Positions 41,673 through 48,869 of a DNA stretch of 64,000 bases are shown here, one piece after another. The notes below the pieces were generated by a model. That model searched no databases and was not told the DNA's origin. It was given only the letters and a program-made list of their open reading frames with translations. The DNA comes from Aquihabitans sp. G128 (GTDB lineage Bacteria > Actinomycetota > Acidimicrobiia > Acidimicrobiales > Iamiaceae). Position numbers and translations under genes: made by a program. Position 1 is the stretch's first letter. Each line of letters begins with the position of its first letter. Where the stretch lies: the NCBI RefSeq assembly GCF_019048865.1, contig NZ_CP077604.1, forward strand, positions 496,001-560,000, given 5' to 3'.

Positions 41673-42845
41673 GTGACGATGCCCGACGCCTTCTCCGTCG
41701 CCGGGCTCTTCGCCGGAATCGGCGGGATCGAGTCCGGACTCGCCCGCCACGGCGGCAGGTCCGAGCTGCTCTGCGAGTACTGGCAACCGGCCCATCACGT
41801 GCTCGCGACCCAGTTCCCCGATGTTCACCTGGTCGAGGACGTGCGCGACCTCAGGTCGCTTCCCAAGGTGGACCTCGTTTCGGCAGGTTTCCCGTGCACG
41901 GACCTGTCCCAGGCCGGTCGGATGAACGGCATCAAGGGTGAGGCCTCCGGGCTGGTGGGGGAGGTGTTCCGGCTCCTGAAGCGGCCGAGGGCACCAATGC
42001 TGATGCTCGAGAACGTGCGCAACATGCTGGTGCTCGATGGAGGTACCGCCATGCGGTACCTCACCGACGAGCTCGAGGGTCTGGGCTACAAGTGGGCCTA
42101 CCGCCTGGTCGACTCCCGATTTGCCGGGGTGCCACAGCGGCGGCAGCGGGTGATCTTCCTCGCCTCGCGAAAGATCGATCCTCGCGCCGTCCTGTTCGCG
42201 GACGATGCCGGCGAGCCCGCCGACGACCGCTACGCAGACCAGTGCCACGGCTTCTACTGGACCGAAGGCCTTCGCGGGGTGGGCTGGGCGAGAGATGCCG
42301 TGCCGACGCTCAAGGGCGGCTCCACCATCGGCATCCCGTCGCAGCCCGGCATCTGGAACCCGCAGGCTCCGCTCGGTCTGCGGATCGTGCTGCCGTCGGT
42401 CGAGGAGGCCGAGCAGATGCAGGGCTTCCCGAGAGGGTGGACCGCACCGGCCGACGACCTCGAGAAGAGCCGCGGGACCCGATGGAAGCTCACCGGCAAC
42501 GCGGTGACCGTTGGTGTCTCCTCCTGGGTCGGCAGCCGGCTACGGAACCCGGGAGACCCCATCCTCGATGGCCGGATGGTCTCGGCCGGAGATCGGTGGC
42601 CGACGGCGGCGTACGGGTCGGGCGGAAAGGTATGGGCTGTCGACGTGACCATGTGGCCGACCCACGAGCCGTACCAGCACCTCCACGATGTCGTGGACCT
42701 CGAAGCCGCACAACCGCTCTCGCTGCGGGCCGCCTCGGGCTTCCTCTCCCGGGCGAATCGCGGCAACCTGCGCTTCGCCGATGGTTTTCTCGACGACATG
42801 TCCGAGCACATCGGATACATGAGCTCGGAGTTGTCCGTCGCCTGA
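41673..42845 (+). CDS. DNA (cytosine-5-)-methyltransferase
   Basis: 390 residues from GTG 41673. Ordered C5-MTase motifs: I FSVAGLFAGIGGIESGL (7-23), IV AGFPCTDLSQAG with catalytic Cys75, VI LENVRNM (112-118), VIII GVPQRRQRVIFLAS, and IX/X LTGNAVTVGVSSWVGSRL. The target-recognition part lies around 185-270. A further 90 residues follow motif X, longer than usual. It makes 5-methylcytosine at an unknown site and protects host DNA from the linked nuclease. The vsr gene next door, which repairs T:G mismatches from deaminated 5-methylcytosine, supports the assignment. Confidence 0.93.
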   Translation: MTMPDAFSVAGLFAGIGGIESGLARHGGRSELLCEYWQPAHHVLATQFPDVHLVEDVRDLRSLPKVDLVSAGFPCTDLSQAGRMNGIKGEASGLVGEVFRLLKRPRAPMLMLENVRNMLVLDGGTAMRYLTDELEGLGYKWAYRLVDSRFAGVPQRRQRVIFLASRKIDPRAVLFADDAGEPADDRYADQCHGFYWTEGLRGVGWARDAVPTLKGGSTIGIPSQPGIWNPQAPLGLRIVLPSVEEAEQMQGFPRGWTAPADDLEKSRGTRWKLTGNAVTVGVSSWVGSRLRNPGDPILDGRMVSAGDRWPTAAYGSGGKVWAVDVTMWPTHEPYQHLHDVVDLEAAQPLSLRAASGFLSRANRGNLRFADGFLDDMSEHIGYMSSELSVA

Positions 42846-42897
42846 CCGCCCGACCTCCGGGCGCCCGGCAGCATCCTCCGAAGTCGTTCGCAAGCGG

Positions 42898-43281
42898 ATG
42901 CAGAACCAGCGGCGAAGGGACACCGGCCCCGAGCTCGCGCTCAGGAGGGCCGTCTGGGCTCGTGGGCTCCGCTACCGAGTCGACACCGCACCGCTGAAGG
43001 GCCTACGCCGTCGGGCCGATCTCGTCTTCACCCGGGCCCAGGTGGCGGTGTACGTGGACGGCTGCTTCTGGCACCGATGCCCGATCCACGCCTCTGCACC
43101 CAAGGCGAATGGCCAATGGTGGTCGGACAAGCTGGATGCGAACGAGCGCCGGGATCGAGACACCGACGAGCGGCTGGATGAAGCCGGCTGGATCGTCGTG
43201 CGGATCTGGGAGCATGAGGACGCCGGCGAGGCGGCGGAAAAGGTCGAGGCTGCCGTTCGTTCGCGGCTCGGTCCCGCATGA
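42898..43281 (+). CDS. vsr: Very short patch repair endonuclease (Vsr)
   Basis: 127 residues. RRRDTGPELALRRAVWARGLRYRVD, GLRRRADLVFTRAQVAVYVDGCFWHRCP and WWSDKLDANERRDRDTDERLDEAGWIVVRIWEHE are typical Vsr blocks (quoted in parts). D41 and H59 correspond to catalytic and metal-site residues, and C56 and C61 to zinc ligands. It nicks 5' of a T:G mismatch at methylation sites. The codons just upstream of ATG 42898 (PAASSEVVRKR) look like the usual family N-terminus, yet no start codon lies in that frame after the stop at 42820, so the start is uncertain. Confidence 0.92.
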   Translation: MQNQRRRDTGPELALRRAVWARGLRYRVDTAPLKGLRRRADLVFTRAQVAVYVDGCFWHRCPIHASAPKANGQWWSDKLDANERRDRDTDERLDEAGWIVVRIWEHEDAGEAAEKVEAAVRSRLGPA

Positions 43282-43307
43282 TCACCGGTGGGATGTCTGC
43301 GGCCCGT

Positions 43308-43313
43308 TAGCTT
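43308..43313 (+). promoter_or_regulatory. -10 box of the putative restriction gene
   Basis: TAGCTT lies 6 nt before GTG 43320, indicating a separate leaderless promoter, so the nuclease-like gene is transcribed independently of methyltransferase and vsr. Confidence 0.5.
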
Positions 43314-43319
43314 CGGTCC

Positions 43320-44141
43320 GTGGAAGGACCGGGGATCCTCGCTCAGACACTCACGGTTCCGGCGCTGACGCGCACGAAGGAGCCAGCACTGTGGCAGTAC
43401 CACTCACGAGGCGCCCGTCACTCCCTGACGTCCTGCTGGGGCGTCCTCTTCGATTTACTCGTCCACTCCAGCCTTCTCCGGCAGCACGTCGAGCAGGGAA
43501 AGGTCGTGTTCGGTCTCGATCACAAGATGCAGGACTACGCAGCGAATCGCTCGAAGAACCTGGACCTGGTGATCGCTCGACCGAACGATGCCGGCTGGAC
43601 CCTGACGCGCGACCCGCGCCGGTTCTCCGAGCTGCCGGCCGTCTTCGACATGGAGCTCACGCCGGCACAGCGAGCTGTGCTCGCCACAATTCCGGACCCA
43701 CTCGAAGGTGATGTCGGAGCCGTCCACCTCGCCCTCGAGTCGAAGGCCTGCATGACGGCGTTCACCAAGTCGTATCCGCGGCTCTACGACGAGCTGAACT
43801 CTTCGCACGCCGTAATCCACGGGGCGTCGAACCGGGCGCTGGCCGTCGGCCTCGCCATCGTGAACGTCGCCGACGAGTTCGTCTCGCCGGTCGGCAAGCG
43901 GAACCGCCACAAGCAACCGGCCGACGCCCTCGGTGCGATTGCGAAGGTCGAGCAGCTGCCTCGGCGCTCGGGCGACGAGGGCGTGGGGTATGACGGGCTC
44001 GGCATCGTCCTCGTCGACCTCACGAACGACGGAAGCCAGGTGACCATCCCGACCGCGCCCGCCGTACCGGTGAACTATCAGTACGACCGCATGATCCTGC
44101 GCATCGCGAACGAGTACGACGTCCGCTTCCGTGGCGCCTGA
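43320..44141 (+). CDS. Putative type II restriction endonuclease (PD-(D/E)XK-like)
   Basis: 273 residues starting at GTG 43320, chosen from the -10 box. NLDLVIARP holds D82 and HLALESKACM holds E140-S141-K142, a D...ExK pair with the spacing of PD-(D/E)XK nucleases. The following SYPRLYDELNSSHAVIHG and RALAVGLAIVNVADEFVSP are helical and polar like the later core of such enzymes. I do not recognise a named restriction family. Position after a C5-MTase and vsr makes it the best candidate for the cutting enzyme of a type II system, which stays an inference. Confidence 0.62.
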   Translation: MEGPGILAQTLTVPALTRTKEPALWQYHSRGARHSLTSCWGVLFDLLVHSSLLRQHVEQGKVVFGLDHKMQDYAANRSKNLDLVIARPNDAGWTLTRDPRRFSELPAVFDMELTPAQRAVLATIPDPLEGDVGAVHLALESKACMTAFTKSYPRLYDELNSSHAVIHGASNRALAVGLAIVNVADEFVSPVGKRNRHKQPADALGAIAKVEQLPRRSGDEGVGYDGLGIVLVDLTNDGSQVTIPTAPAVPVNYQYDRMILRIANEYDVRFRGA

Positions 44142-44271
44142 GGTTGCGGTCGCGCGAACTGGTGGGTTGAGAGCGTTGGACTCGCCGCCGTCTCGACAGG
44201 GCTGTGGCGGGGTGACATTTTGCGCCGGGAGTTTACGCCGAAATGCTGATCGAGGCGATAGAAACCCTTGC

Positions 44272-44460
44272 ATGGCAACGAACTCGGAACGTGACCCGTC
44301 AGTCGCTGAGGCGCAGGAGGCGGCAGTTCATGATGCCACAGCGCAACAGGACGCTGACGTCTTCAAGCGCCTGAGCGAGGTTGGTCGAACCCGAGTGGGG
44401 CGACCTGGTTACAACCCCGCCCGCGGCGATCGGAACGGCCGAGGTACACGGCGGCCATAG
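44272..44460 (+). CDS. Short ORF, unknown
   Basis: 62 residues from ATG 44272 (MATNSERDPSVAEAQEAAVH), with an acidic N-terminal half predicted helical and an Arg/Gly-rich tail (RTRVGRPGYNPARGDRNGRG). No Shine-Dalgarno or clear TANNNT box precedes it. It marks the end of the lower-GC island and could be a remnant. Apart from it, 44142-44517 shows nothing I recognise. Confidence 0.3.
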   Translation: MATNSERDPSVAEAQEAAVHDATAQQDADVFKRLSEVGRTRVGRPGYNPARGDRNGRGTRRP

Positions 44461-44517
44461 CCCGTACTGGCTGAATGACGCCGGCCCGCTGGACGTACAG
44501 CCGGGGGTGGCGGACGC

Positions 44518-45423
44518 TCAACTGTGGAAGTAGTGGCCTTCGTCCAGGTCGGCCAACAGGCCGGCCTCGGTGGGGTGCCAGTCCAACAGGGACTGGGTGG
44601 CGGCGCTGGAGGTGGGGTTGTCGAGGCCGGCGAAGGTGGCGAGGTAGCTGAAGCGGGACGGGGCTTCCTCGGCGGTGACGCTGACGGTGGGGATGCCGAG
44701 GTTGCGGCCGATGGTCTCGGCGATGGCGCGGAACGCCACGCCCTCGTCGCCGACGGCGTGGAGGCGGGTGCCGGCGGGAGCGCCCTCGAGGGCGAGGCGG
44801 TAGAGGCGGGCGGCGTCGAGGGTGTGGCCGGCGGGCCAGCGGTTGGCGCCGTCGCCGATGTAGGCCGCCTCACCGTGCTCGCGGGCGAAGCCGATGATCA
44901 TCGGGATGAAGCCGTGGTGGTCGAGCGAGCTGTGCACCGTGGGCGGCAGGCGCACCACCGACGAGCGGACACCCCGGTCGGCCAGGGCGATGACGAAGTT
45001 CTCGGCGCCGGTGCGCGGCCCGGCCTCGAGCACGATGTCCTCGGTGCCCGTGCCCTCCACACCGCCGAAGGCCAGCATCAGGGTGCCCGAGGTGCCGACG
45101 AACGGCTTGTCGGTGCCGTCGAGGGCGCCGGCCATGGCGCCGATGGCGGCCAGGTCGGACTCGATCGCTGTCTGGTAGTCGCCCGCCGCCATGGCATCGT
45201 GCTTGAAGGCCAGGTGGATCACGCCGTCAGCGGCCGCGGCCGCAGCACCCAGGCCGTCGAGGTCGTCGAGGTCGCCCCGCAGCACCTCGGCGCCGGTGGC
45301 CGCCACGGTCGCCGCGGCGTCATCGGAGCGGGCCAGGCCCACCACGTGGTGGCCGTGGGCGAGGAGCTCGGGGATGAGGGCGGAGCCGACGTGGCCGGAA
45401 GCGCCGGTGATGAAGACCAGCAT
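44518..45423 (-). CDS. NAD(P)-dependent SDR / epimerase-like protein
   Basis: 301 residues. The N-terminus MLVFITGASGHVGSALIPEL is a GxxGxxG Rossmann site of extended/atypical SDRs; GVIHLAFKHD and GTSGTLMLAFG follow, and NFVIALADRGVRSSVVRLPPTVH comes near the substrate region. A YxxxK motif is not evident, as in many atypical NmrA-like members. GGAGG precedes the start (45431-45435). It diverges from a tetR gene, with two operator copies between, so it is very likely repressed by that regulator. Substrate unknown. Confidence 0.8.
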   Translation of the reverse strand: MLVFITGASGHVGSALIPELLAHGHHVVGLARSDDAAATVAATGAEVLRGDLDDLDGLGAAAAAADGVIHLAFKHDAMAAGDYQTAIESDLAAIGAMAGALDGTDKPFVGTSGTLMLAFGGVEGTGTEDIVLEAGPRTGAENFVIALADRGVRSSVVRLPPTVHSSLDHHGFIPMIIGFAREHGEAAYIGDGANRWPAGHTLDAARLYRLALEGAPAGTRLHAVGDEGVAFRAIAETIGRNLGIPTVSVTAEEAPSRFSYLATFAGLDNPTSSAATQSLLDWHPTEAGLLADLDEGHYFHS

Positions 45424-45474
45424 GGGGTGACCTCCTGGGTCGGTGTGCGGCCGCGCCGCGACCCCGATGGCCGA

Positions 45475-45527
45475 GCGATGGCAGCAACTGACATCACCGT
45501 ACCAGCGATGGCAGCGACTGCCATCGC
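45475..45527. promoter_or_regulatory. Two TetR-type operators between SDR and tetR genes
   Basis: Operator 1 (45505-45527) is a perfect palindrome, arms GCGATGGCAG and CTGCCATCGC with a 3-nt centre. Operator 2 (45475-45497) has arms GCGATGGCAG and CTGACATCAC, 20 of 23 positions identical to operator 1. They start 30 bp apart, about three helical turns. A minus-strand TACGGT (45496-45501), a possible -10 for the SDR gene, lies at the junction, and operator 1 overlaps the -35 region of tetR, so binding would block both promoters. Confidence 0.8.
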
Positions 45528-45534
45528 ACCCGCC

Positions 45535-45540
45535 TAGGAT
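45535..45540 (+). promoter_or_regulatory. -10 box of the leaderless tetR promoter
   Basis: TAGGAT lies 6 nt before ATG 45547, with operator 1 ending 7 nt upstream of the box. This places the repressor site exactly where it would block its own promoter. Confidence 0.6.
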
Positions 45541-45546
45541 CACCGC

Positions 45547-46113
45547 ATGGGGCGATGGGCACCCGGCTCCCGAGGCCGGCTCGAACGAGCGGCCATGGAG
45601 CTCTACGCCGAGCACGGCTTCGAGGCCACCACCGTCGCCGCCATCGCCGATCGGGCCGGGCTCACCGAGCGCACGTTCTTCCGCCACTTCGCCGACAAGC
45701 GCGAGGTCCTGTTCCAGGGCTCGTCGCTGCTCCAGGAGCTGCTGGTCCGAGAGGTCCAGGACGCCGATGCCGCACTGGCCCCGGTCGAGGCGGTGGTGGC
45801 GGCGCTGCAGGCGGCCGCCGTCGGGTTCTTCGACGCCGACGCCGAGCGGCCCCGCTTCCGCCAGGCCATCATCGACGCCAGCCCCGAGCTGCAGGAGCGC
45901 GAGCTCATCAAGCTGGCCACCCTCGCCACCGCGGTCGCCGGTGCGCTGCGCGAGCGCGGCGTGGGCGAGCCGGCGGACCGCCTGGCCGCCGAAGCTGGCA
46001 TCGCCGTCTTCCGCGTGGCGTTCGAGGCCTGGGTCCGCGAGCCGGGCGACCACACGCTGTCCTGGTGGATCCGCACCTCGGCCGACGAGCTGCGTGGGAC
46101 GCTGGGGGGATGA
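45547..46113 (+). CDS. TetR-family transcriptional regulator
   Basis: 188 residues. The N-terminal DNA-binding domain is LERAAMELYAEHGFEATTVAAIADRAGLTERTFFRHFADKREVLF (quoted as the region 12-56), with the HTH at TVAAIADRAGLTERTFFRHF. The C-terminal ligand domain is all-helical and has no close match to named subfamilies. It should repress itself and the divergent SDR gene through the two operators. Its stop overlaps the next start (ATGA), so a DNA-repair-like gene is co-translated with it. Confidence 0.9.
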   Translation: MGRWAPGSRGRLERAAMELYAEHGFEATTVAAIADRAGLTERTFFRHFADKREVLFQGSSLLQELLVREVQDADAALAPVEAVVAALQAAAVGFFDADAERPRFRQAIIDASPELQERELIKLATLATAVAGALRERGVGEPADRLAAEAGIAVFRVAFEAWVREPGDHTLSWWIRTSADELRGTLGG

Positions 46114-46733
46114 GCGATGGGCCTCGGGGGCTGAAGGATCCGGCGGTGCTGCGGGCGCGGTTGGATCGGATCTCGGAGCCGCACGTGGCGCCGCTGAACG
46201 AGTGGGTGTTCCTGCTGCGGGCCCGGCTCGGCGGCGATGCCATCGTGCCGTGGTTCGACCCGGCCGACGGCGGGGTCGACGCCACCATCCTCTGGCTGCT
46301 CGGCGCGCCGGGCCCCAAGTCGACCAAGGAGCATGGCGGCTCCGGGATCGCCTCGTGCGACAACGACGATGCGACCGCGGCGAACACCTGGCAGGCACGG
46401 GTGGACGCCAAGGTCGACCGCCGGCGGGTGGTGCACGGGAGCATCACGCCGTACGTCTCCGGTTCGGCCAAGGCCCGGCCGCCGGAGCCCGGCGACGTCG
46501 GCGACCCCGGCCCGTTGCTGGCCGAGCTCCTCGCCCTGCTGCCGAACGTCCGCTGCGTGATCCTCGCCGGCGCTGCCGCCAAGGCGTCGTGGACCGCCCA
46601 CCGGCCCGACGACTTCGCCGGCGCGGTCATCGACTGCCCGCACCCGTCGCCCACCAACTGGAACACCCGCCCGGCCACCCGCACCGCCGTGGTCGACGCC
46701 TGGCGCACCGCCGCCCGCCTCTCGGCCTACTGA
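46110..46733 (+). CDS. Uracil-DNA glycosylase-superfamily protein
   Basis: 207 residues. Family-like blocks: VPWFDPADGGVDATILWLLG, APGPKSTKEHGGSGIASCDN with a DATAANTW continuation, then VHGSITPYVSG, LLPNVRCVILAGAAAKASW and CPHPSPTNWNTRP. The APGP near the N-terminus and the C-terminal HPSP loop are the catalytic water-binding and DNA-intercalation segments of the UDG superfamily. The C-terminal His is typical. It may remove uracil or other damaged bases. ATG 46110 overlaps the tetR stop, which is an odd pairing. Confidence 0.72.
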   Translation: MSDGPRGLKDPAVLRARLDRISEPHVAPLNEWVFLLRARLGGDAIVPWFDPADGGVDATILWLLGAPGPKSTKEHGGSGIASCDNDDATAANTWQARVDAKVDRRRVVHGSITPYVSGSAKARPPEPGDVGDPGPLLAELLALLPNVRCVILAGAAAKASWTAHRPDDFAGAVIDCPHPSPTNWNTRPATRTAVVDAWRTAARLSAY

Positions 46734-46906
46734 CCCGAGCGGACCGCCGCACCGGGAAGGGGTCAGGAGCCGCTGCCCCGCCCGCACCGCCGACCCCGAG
46801 CGACGCCGAGCGGGCCGCAGGTGGCCGACGCCCCTCGCACGGCGAACCACCCGGGTGGGCGACGGGCCCGGGCACCGGGCTGCCGAGGGTGACCCGACCG
46901 CCCCAC

Positions 46907-46912
46907 TAGCTT
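46907..46912 (+). promoter_or_regulatory. -10 box of a leaderless promoter
   Basis: TAGCTT lies 5 nt before ATG 46918 and drives the PqqD-like/ABC operon. The 184 nt before it (46734-46917) show no ORF with a plausible start. Confidence 0.55.
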
Positions 46913-46917
46913 CGGAA

Positions 46918-47217
46918 ATGTCTGATTCGGGAGGGTCGCTGGTGATCGTGGTGAGGGCGGCGGGAGCCGCCGCGGAGCGGGTGGGCGACAAGACGCTCGT
47001 GGTCGACTCGGCCGGCATGGAGATCCTCACCCTGAACCCGGTGGGCTCGATCGTCTGGTGGGCGCTCGACGGCGAGCGCGACGTCGAGGCGCTCACCGAC
47101 CACGTCCTGGGTCGCACCACGTCGACCGACCGCGAGGTGATCGCCGCCGACGTCGAGCGCTTCGTCGCCGAGCTCGTGGCCGCCGGTCTGGCGGTGCGCA
47201 CCGATGCTGACGGTTGA
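46918..47217 (+). CDS. PqqD-like (RRE fold) protein
   Basis: 99 residues from ATG 46918. It has the PqqD/RRE pattern: AAERVGDKTLVVDSAGMEIL, LNPVGSIVWWALDG, then helical ERDVEALTDHVLG and DVERFVAELVAAGLAV. RRE domains bind leader peptides of ribosomally made natural products (PqqD, lasso-peptide B1), but stand-alone copies also occur without a known peptide. It overlaps the ABC ATPase gene by 14 nt. No precursor peptide or modifying enzyme is visible nearby. Confidence 0.78.
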   Translation: MSDSGGSLVIVVRAAGAAAERVGDKTLVVDSAGMEILTLNPVGSIVWWALDGERDVEALTDHVLGRTTSTDREVIAADVERFVAELVAAGLAVRTDADG

Positions 47218-47971
47218 GGGCGCCAGCAAGTCCTACGGCCCGCCGCCCCGGTGGCTCAAGCCGCTGGTGCGCACGGCGACCGACGAGACCGTGCGCGCCC
47301 TGCACCAGGTCGACCTGCGCGTCGGCGCCGGCGAGGTCGTCGGCCTGATCGGGCCCAACGGGGCCGGCAAGTCGACGCTCATCAAGCTCATCGCCGGGCT
47401 GCTCGACCCTGACGAGGGCACCATCAGCCTCCGAGGTACGACCACGGTGCGCCAGCGGCAGGCGGCGATGGGCCTCGTGCTGGCTGACGACCGCGGGCTG
47501 TACTGGCGGCTCAACGGGCGGCAGAACCTGGAGTTCTTCGGCCAGCTCCAGGGCCTCGACCGCGAGCAGGCGAACCTCGCCGCCGCAGCTGCCGCCGAGT
47601 CGGTGGGCCTGGCCCTCGACGGCAAGCGGGTGTTCGGGTACTCGTCGGGCATGAAGGCCCGCCTGAACCTGGCGCGGGCCCTGCTCCACCAACCGCCGCT
47701 GCTGGTGCTCGACGAGCCCACCCGCAGCCTCGACCCGGTGGTGAGCGAGGAGCTGGGCCTCCTCATCCGGGCCCAGGCCGACGCCGGCCGGGCCATCCTG
47801 CTCTCCAGCCACCGCCTCGACGAGGTGGCGGCGTGGTGCGACCGCGTGGTGGCCCTGGTCGACGGCACCGTGCGCTTCGACGGTCCCGTCGACACCCTGG
47901 CCGACGACCGCAGCCCCAGCCACCAGGTCCTGCGCCGCCTGCTCACCGAACCGACGGAGTCGGCCCCGTGA
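47204..47971 (+). CDS. ABC-2 type transporter ATP-binding protein
   Basis: 255 residues. Walker A LIGPNGAGKSTLIKLIAG near residue 52, Q-loop GLVLADDRGLYWRLNG in modified form, signature FGYSSGMKARLNLARAL with Ser-Ser-Gly instead of LSGG, Walker B LLVLDEPTRSLDP, switch His in LLSSHRLDEV. These fit an exporter of the ABC-2 type. It is co-translated with the PqqD-like gene before it and the permease after it (GTGA overlap). Confidence 0.9.
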   Translation: MLTVEGASKSYGPPPRWLKPLVRTATDETVRALHQVDLRVGAGEVVGLIGPNGAGKSTLIKLIAGLLDPDEGTISLRGTTTVRQRQAAMGLVLADDRGLYWRLNGRQNLEFFGQLQGLDREQANLAAAAAAESVGLALDGKRVFGYSSGMKARLNLARALLHQPPLLVLDEPTRSLDPVVSEELGLLIRAQADAGRAILLSSHRLDEVAAWCDRVVALVDGTVRFDGPVDTLADDRSPSHQVLRRLLTEPTESAP

Positions 47972-48792
47972 CCGCCGACGTGGTGCGGCCCAGCCGCCTG
48001 CGCACCGTGGCCGCCATCGCCCGGCGGGACTGGCGGATGCAGCGCTCGTACCAGTTCCAGCTGGTCATGCGGCTGGCCCAGACCGGGTTCGTGGTGGCCA
48101 GCCTGTCGATCACCGCCAAGCTGGTCCGCAGCCCACCGGAGCTGGCCCAGTACGGCGGCGACTACTTCACCTTCGCCCTCATCGGCATCAGCATGCTGGC
48201 CTTCCTCACCGCCGGCCTGCGCACCTTCGGCGCTCGCCTCGGCGAGGAGCAGAGCCTCGGCACCCTCGAGGTGGTGCTGGCGTCGCCGGTCGACCTGGCG
48301 ACGTTCCTGCTCGGCTCGCTCGTGGTCCCCTTCGCCATGGCCATGCTCAGCGTGGTCGGTTTCATGGTGGTGGGCGTGGCCTTCTTCGGCGCCCGCTTCC
48401 CGATCACCGGCGTGCTGCTGGCCATCCCCATCGCTGGGCTGACGCTGGCGGTGTTCTCGGCCATCGGCATCCTGTCGGCCTCGTTCATCGTGCTGACGAA
48501 GCGGGGCGACCCCATCGCCGTGCTGGCCGCCCAGCTGTCGACCTTCCTCGGCGGGGCGTTCTTCCCGATCTCGCTGCTGCCCCGGGGCATCCGCTGGTCG
48601 GCGCACCTGTTCCCCAGCTACTACAGCCTCCAGGGGCTGCGGGCAGTCCTGATCGGCGGGGGAGCGGGCGACGCGCTGGCCCCCACGCTGGTGCTGGCCG
48701 GGTTCACCGCGGTGCTGCTGCCGGGGTCGCTGTGGTGCTTCCGCTGGTCGATCCGCACCTGCATGCGCCTCGGCACCCTCGGCACCTACTGA
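47968..48792 (+). CDS. ABC-2 type transporter permease
   Basis: 274 residues, six helices. RRDWRMQRSYQFQLVMRLAQTGFVVAS is the N-terminal cytoplasmic helix and first membrane helix; GLRTFGARLGEEQSLGTLEVVLASPV is the conserved coupling region of ABC-2 permeases; the late hydrophobic block has GGAFFPISLLPRGIRW. With the ATPase it forms an exporter. The cargo is unknown; a peptide is possible given the PqqD-like partner. Confidence 0.87.
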   Translation: MTADVVRPSRLRTVAAIARRDWRMQRSYQFQLVMRLAQTGFVVASLSITAKLVRSPPELAQYGGDYFTFALIGISMLAFLTAGLRTFGARLGEEQSLGTLEVVLASPVDLATFLLGSLVVPFAMAMLSVVGFMVVGVAFFGARFPITGVLLAIPIAGLTLAVFSAIGILSASFIVLTKRGDPIAVLAAQLSTFLGGAFFPISLLPRGIRWSAHLFPSYYSLQGLRAVLIGGGAGDALAPTLVLAGFTAVLLPGSLWCFRWSIRTCMRLGTLGTY

Positions 48793-48818
48793 GCCGGCGG
48801 CTGCGGCGAGGCGCGGCG

Positions 48819-48850
48819 GGGCCCCGCCCTCGGGGAGGAAGGCGGGGCCC
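48819..48850. terminator. Bidirectional terminator hairpin
   Basis: Perfect 10-bp stem, GGGCCCCGCC (48819-48828) with GGCGGGGCCC (48841-48850), 12-nt loop. It sits between the convergent permease gene and the lipoprotein gene and can serve both. Confidence 0.65.
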
Positions 48851-48869
48851 GGCGGCAGGGGGGTTCGGC

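Larger units (their letters stand above)
40090..44517. mobile_element. Restriction-modification island behind tRNA-Leu
   Basis: Between tRNA-Leu and the SDR gene lies about 4.4 kb with clearly lower GC and less biased third codon positions than the flanks. It encodes a small basic peptide, an HTH/nuclease-like protein, a C5-cytosine methyltransferase, Vsr, a D...ExK protein and a short unknown ORF. A tRNA 3' end is a classic insertion point, but I find no integrase and no second copy of the tRNA 3' end near 44.5 kb, so the way it arrived is unclear. Confidence 0.7.

Noticed and set aside
40001..44517. Attachment-site repeat from integration at tRNA-Leu
   Set aside because: I looked for a second copy of the tRNA 3' end (TTCAAGTCCC or CTTCGACACCA) up to about 44.5 kb and saw none, and there is no integrase gene.
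46734..46917. RiPP precursor peptide upstream of the PqqD-like gene
   Set aside because: No ATG/GTG-initiated short ORF with leader/core character and a ribosome-binding or leaderless start is visible in this interval.
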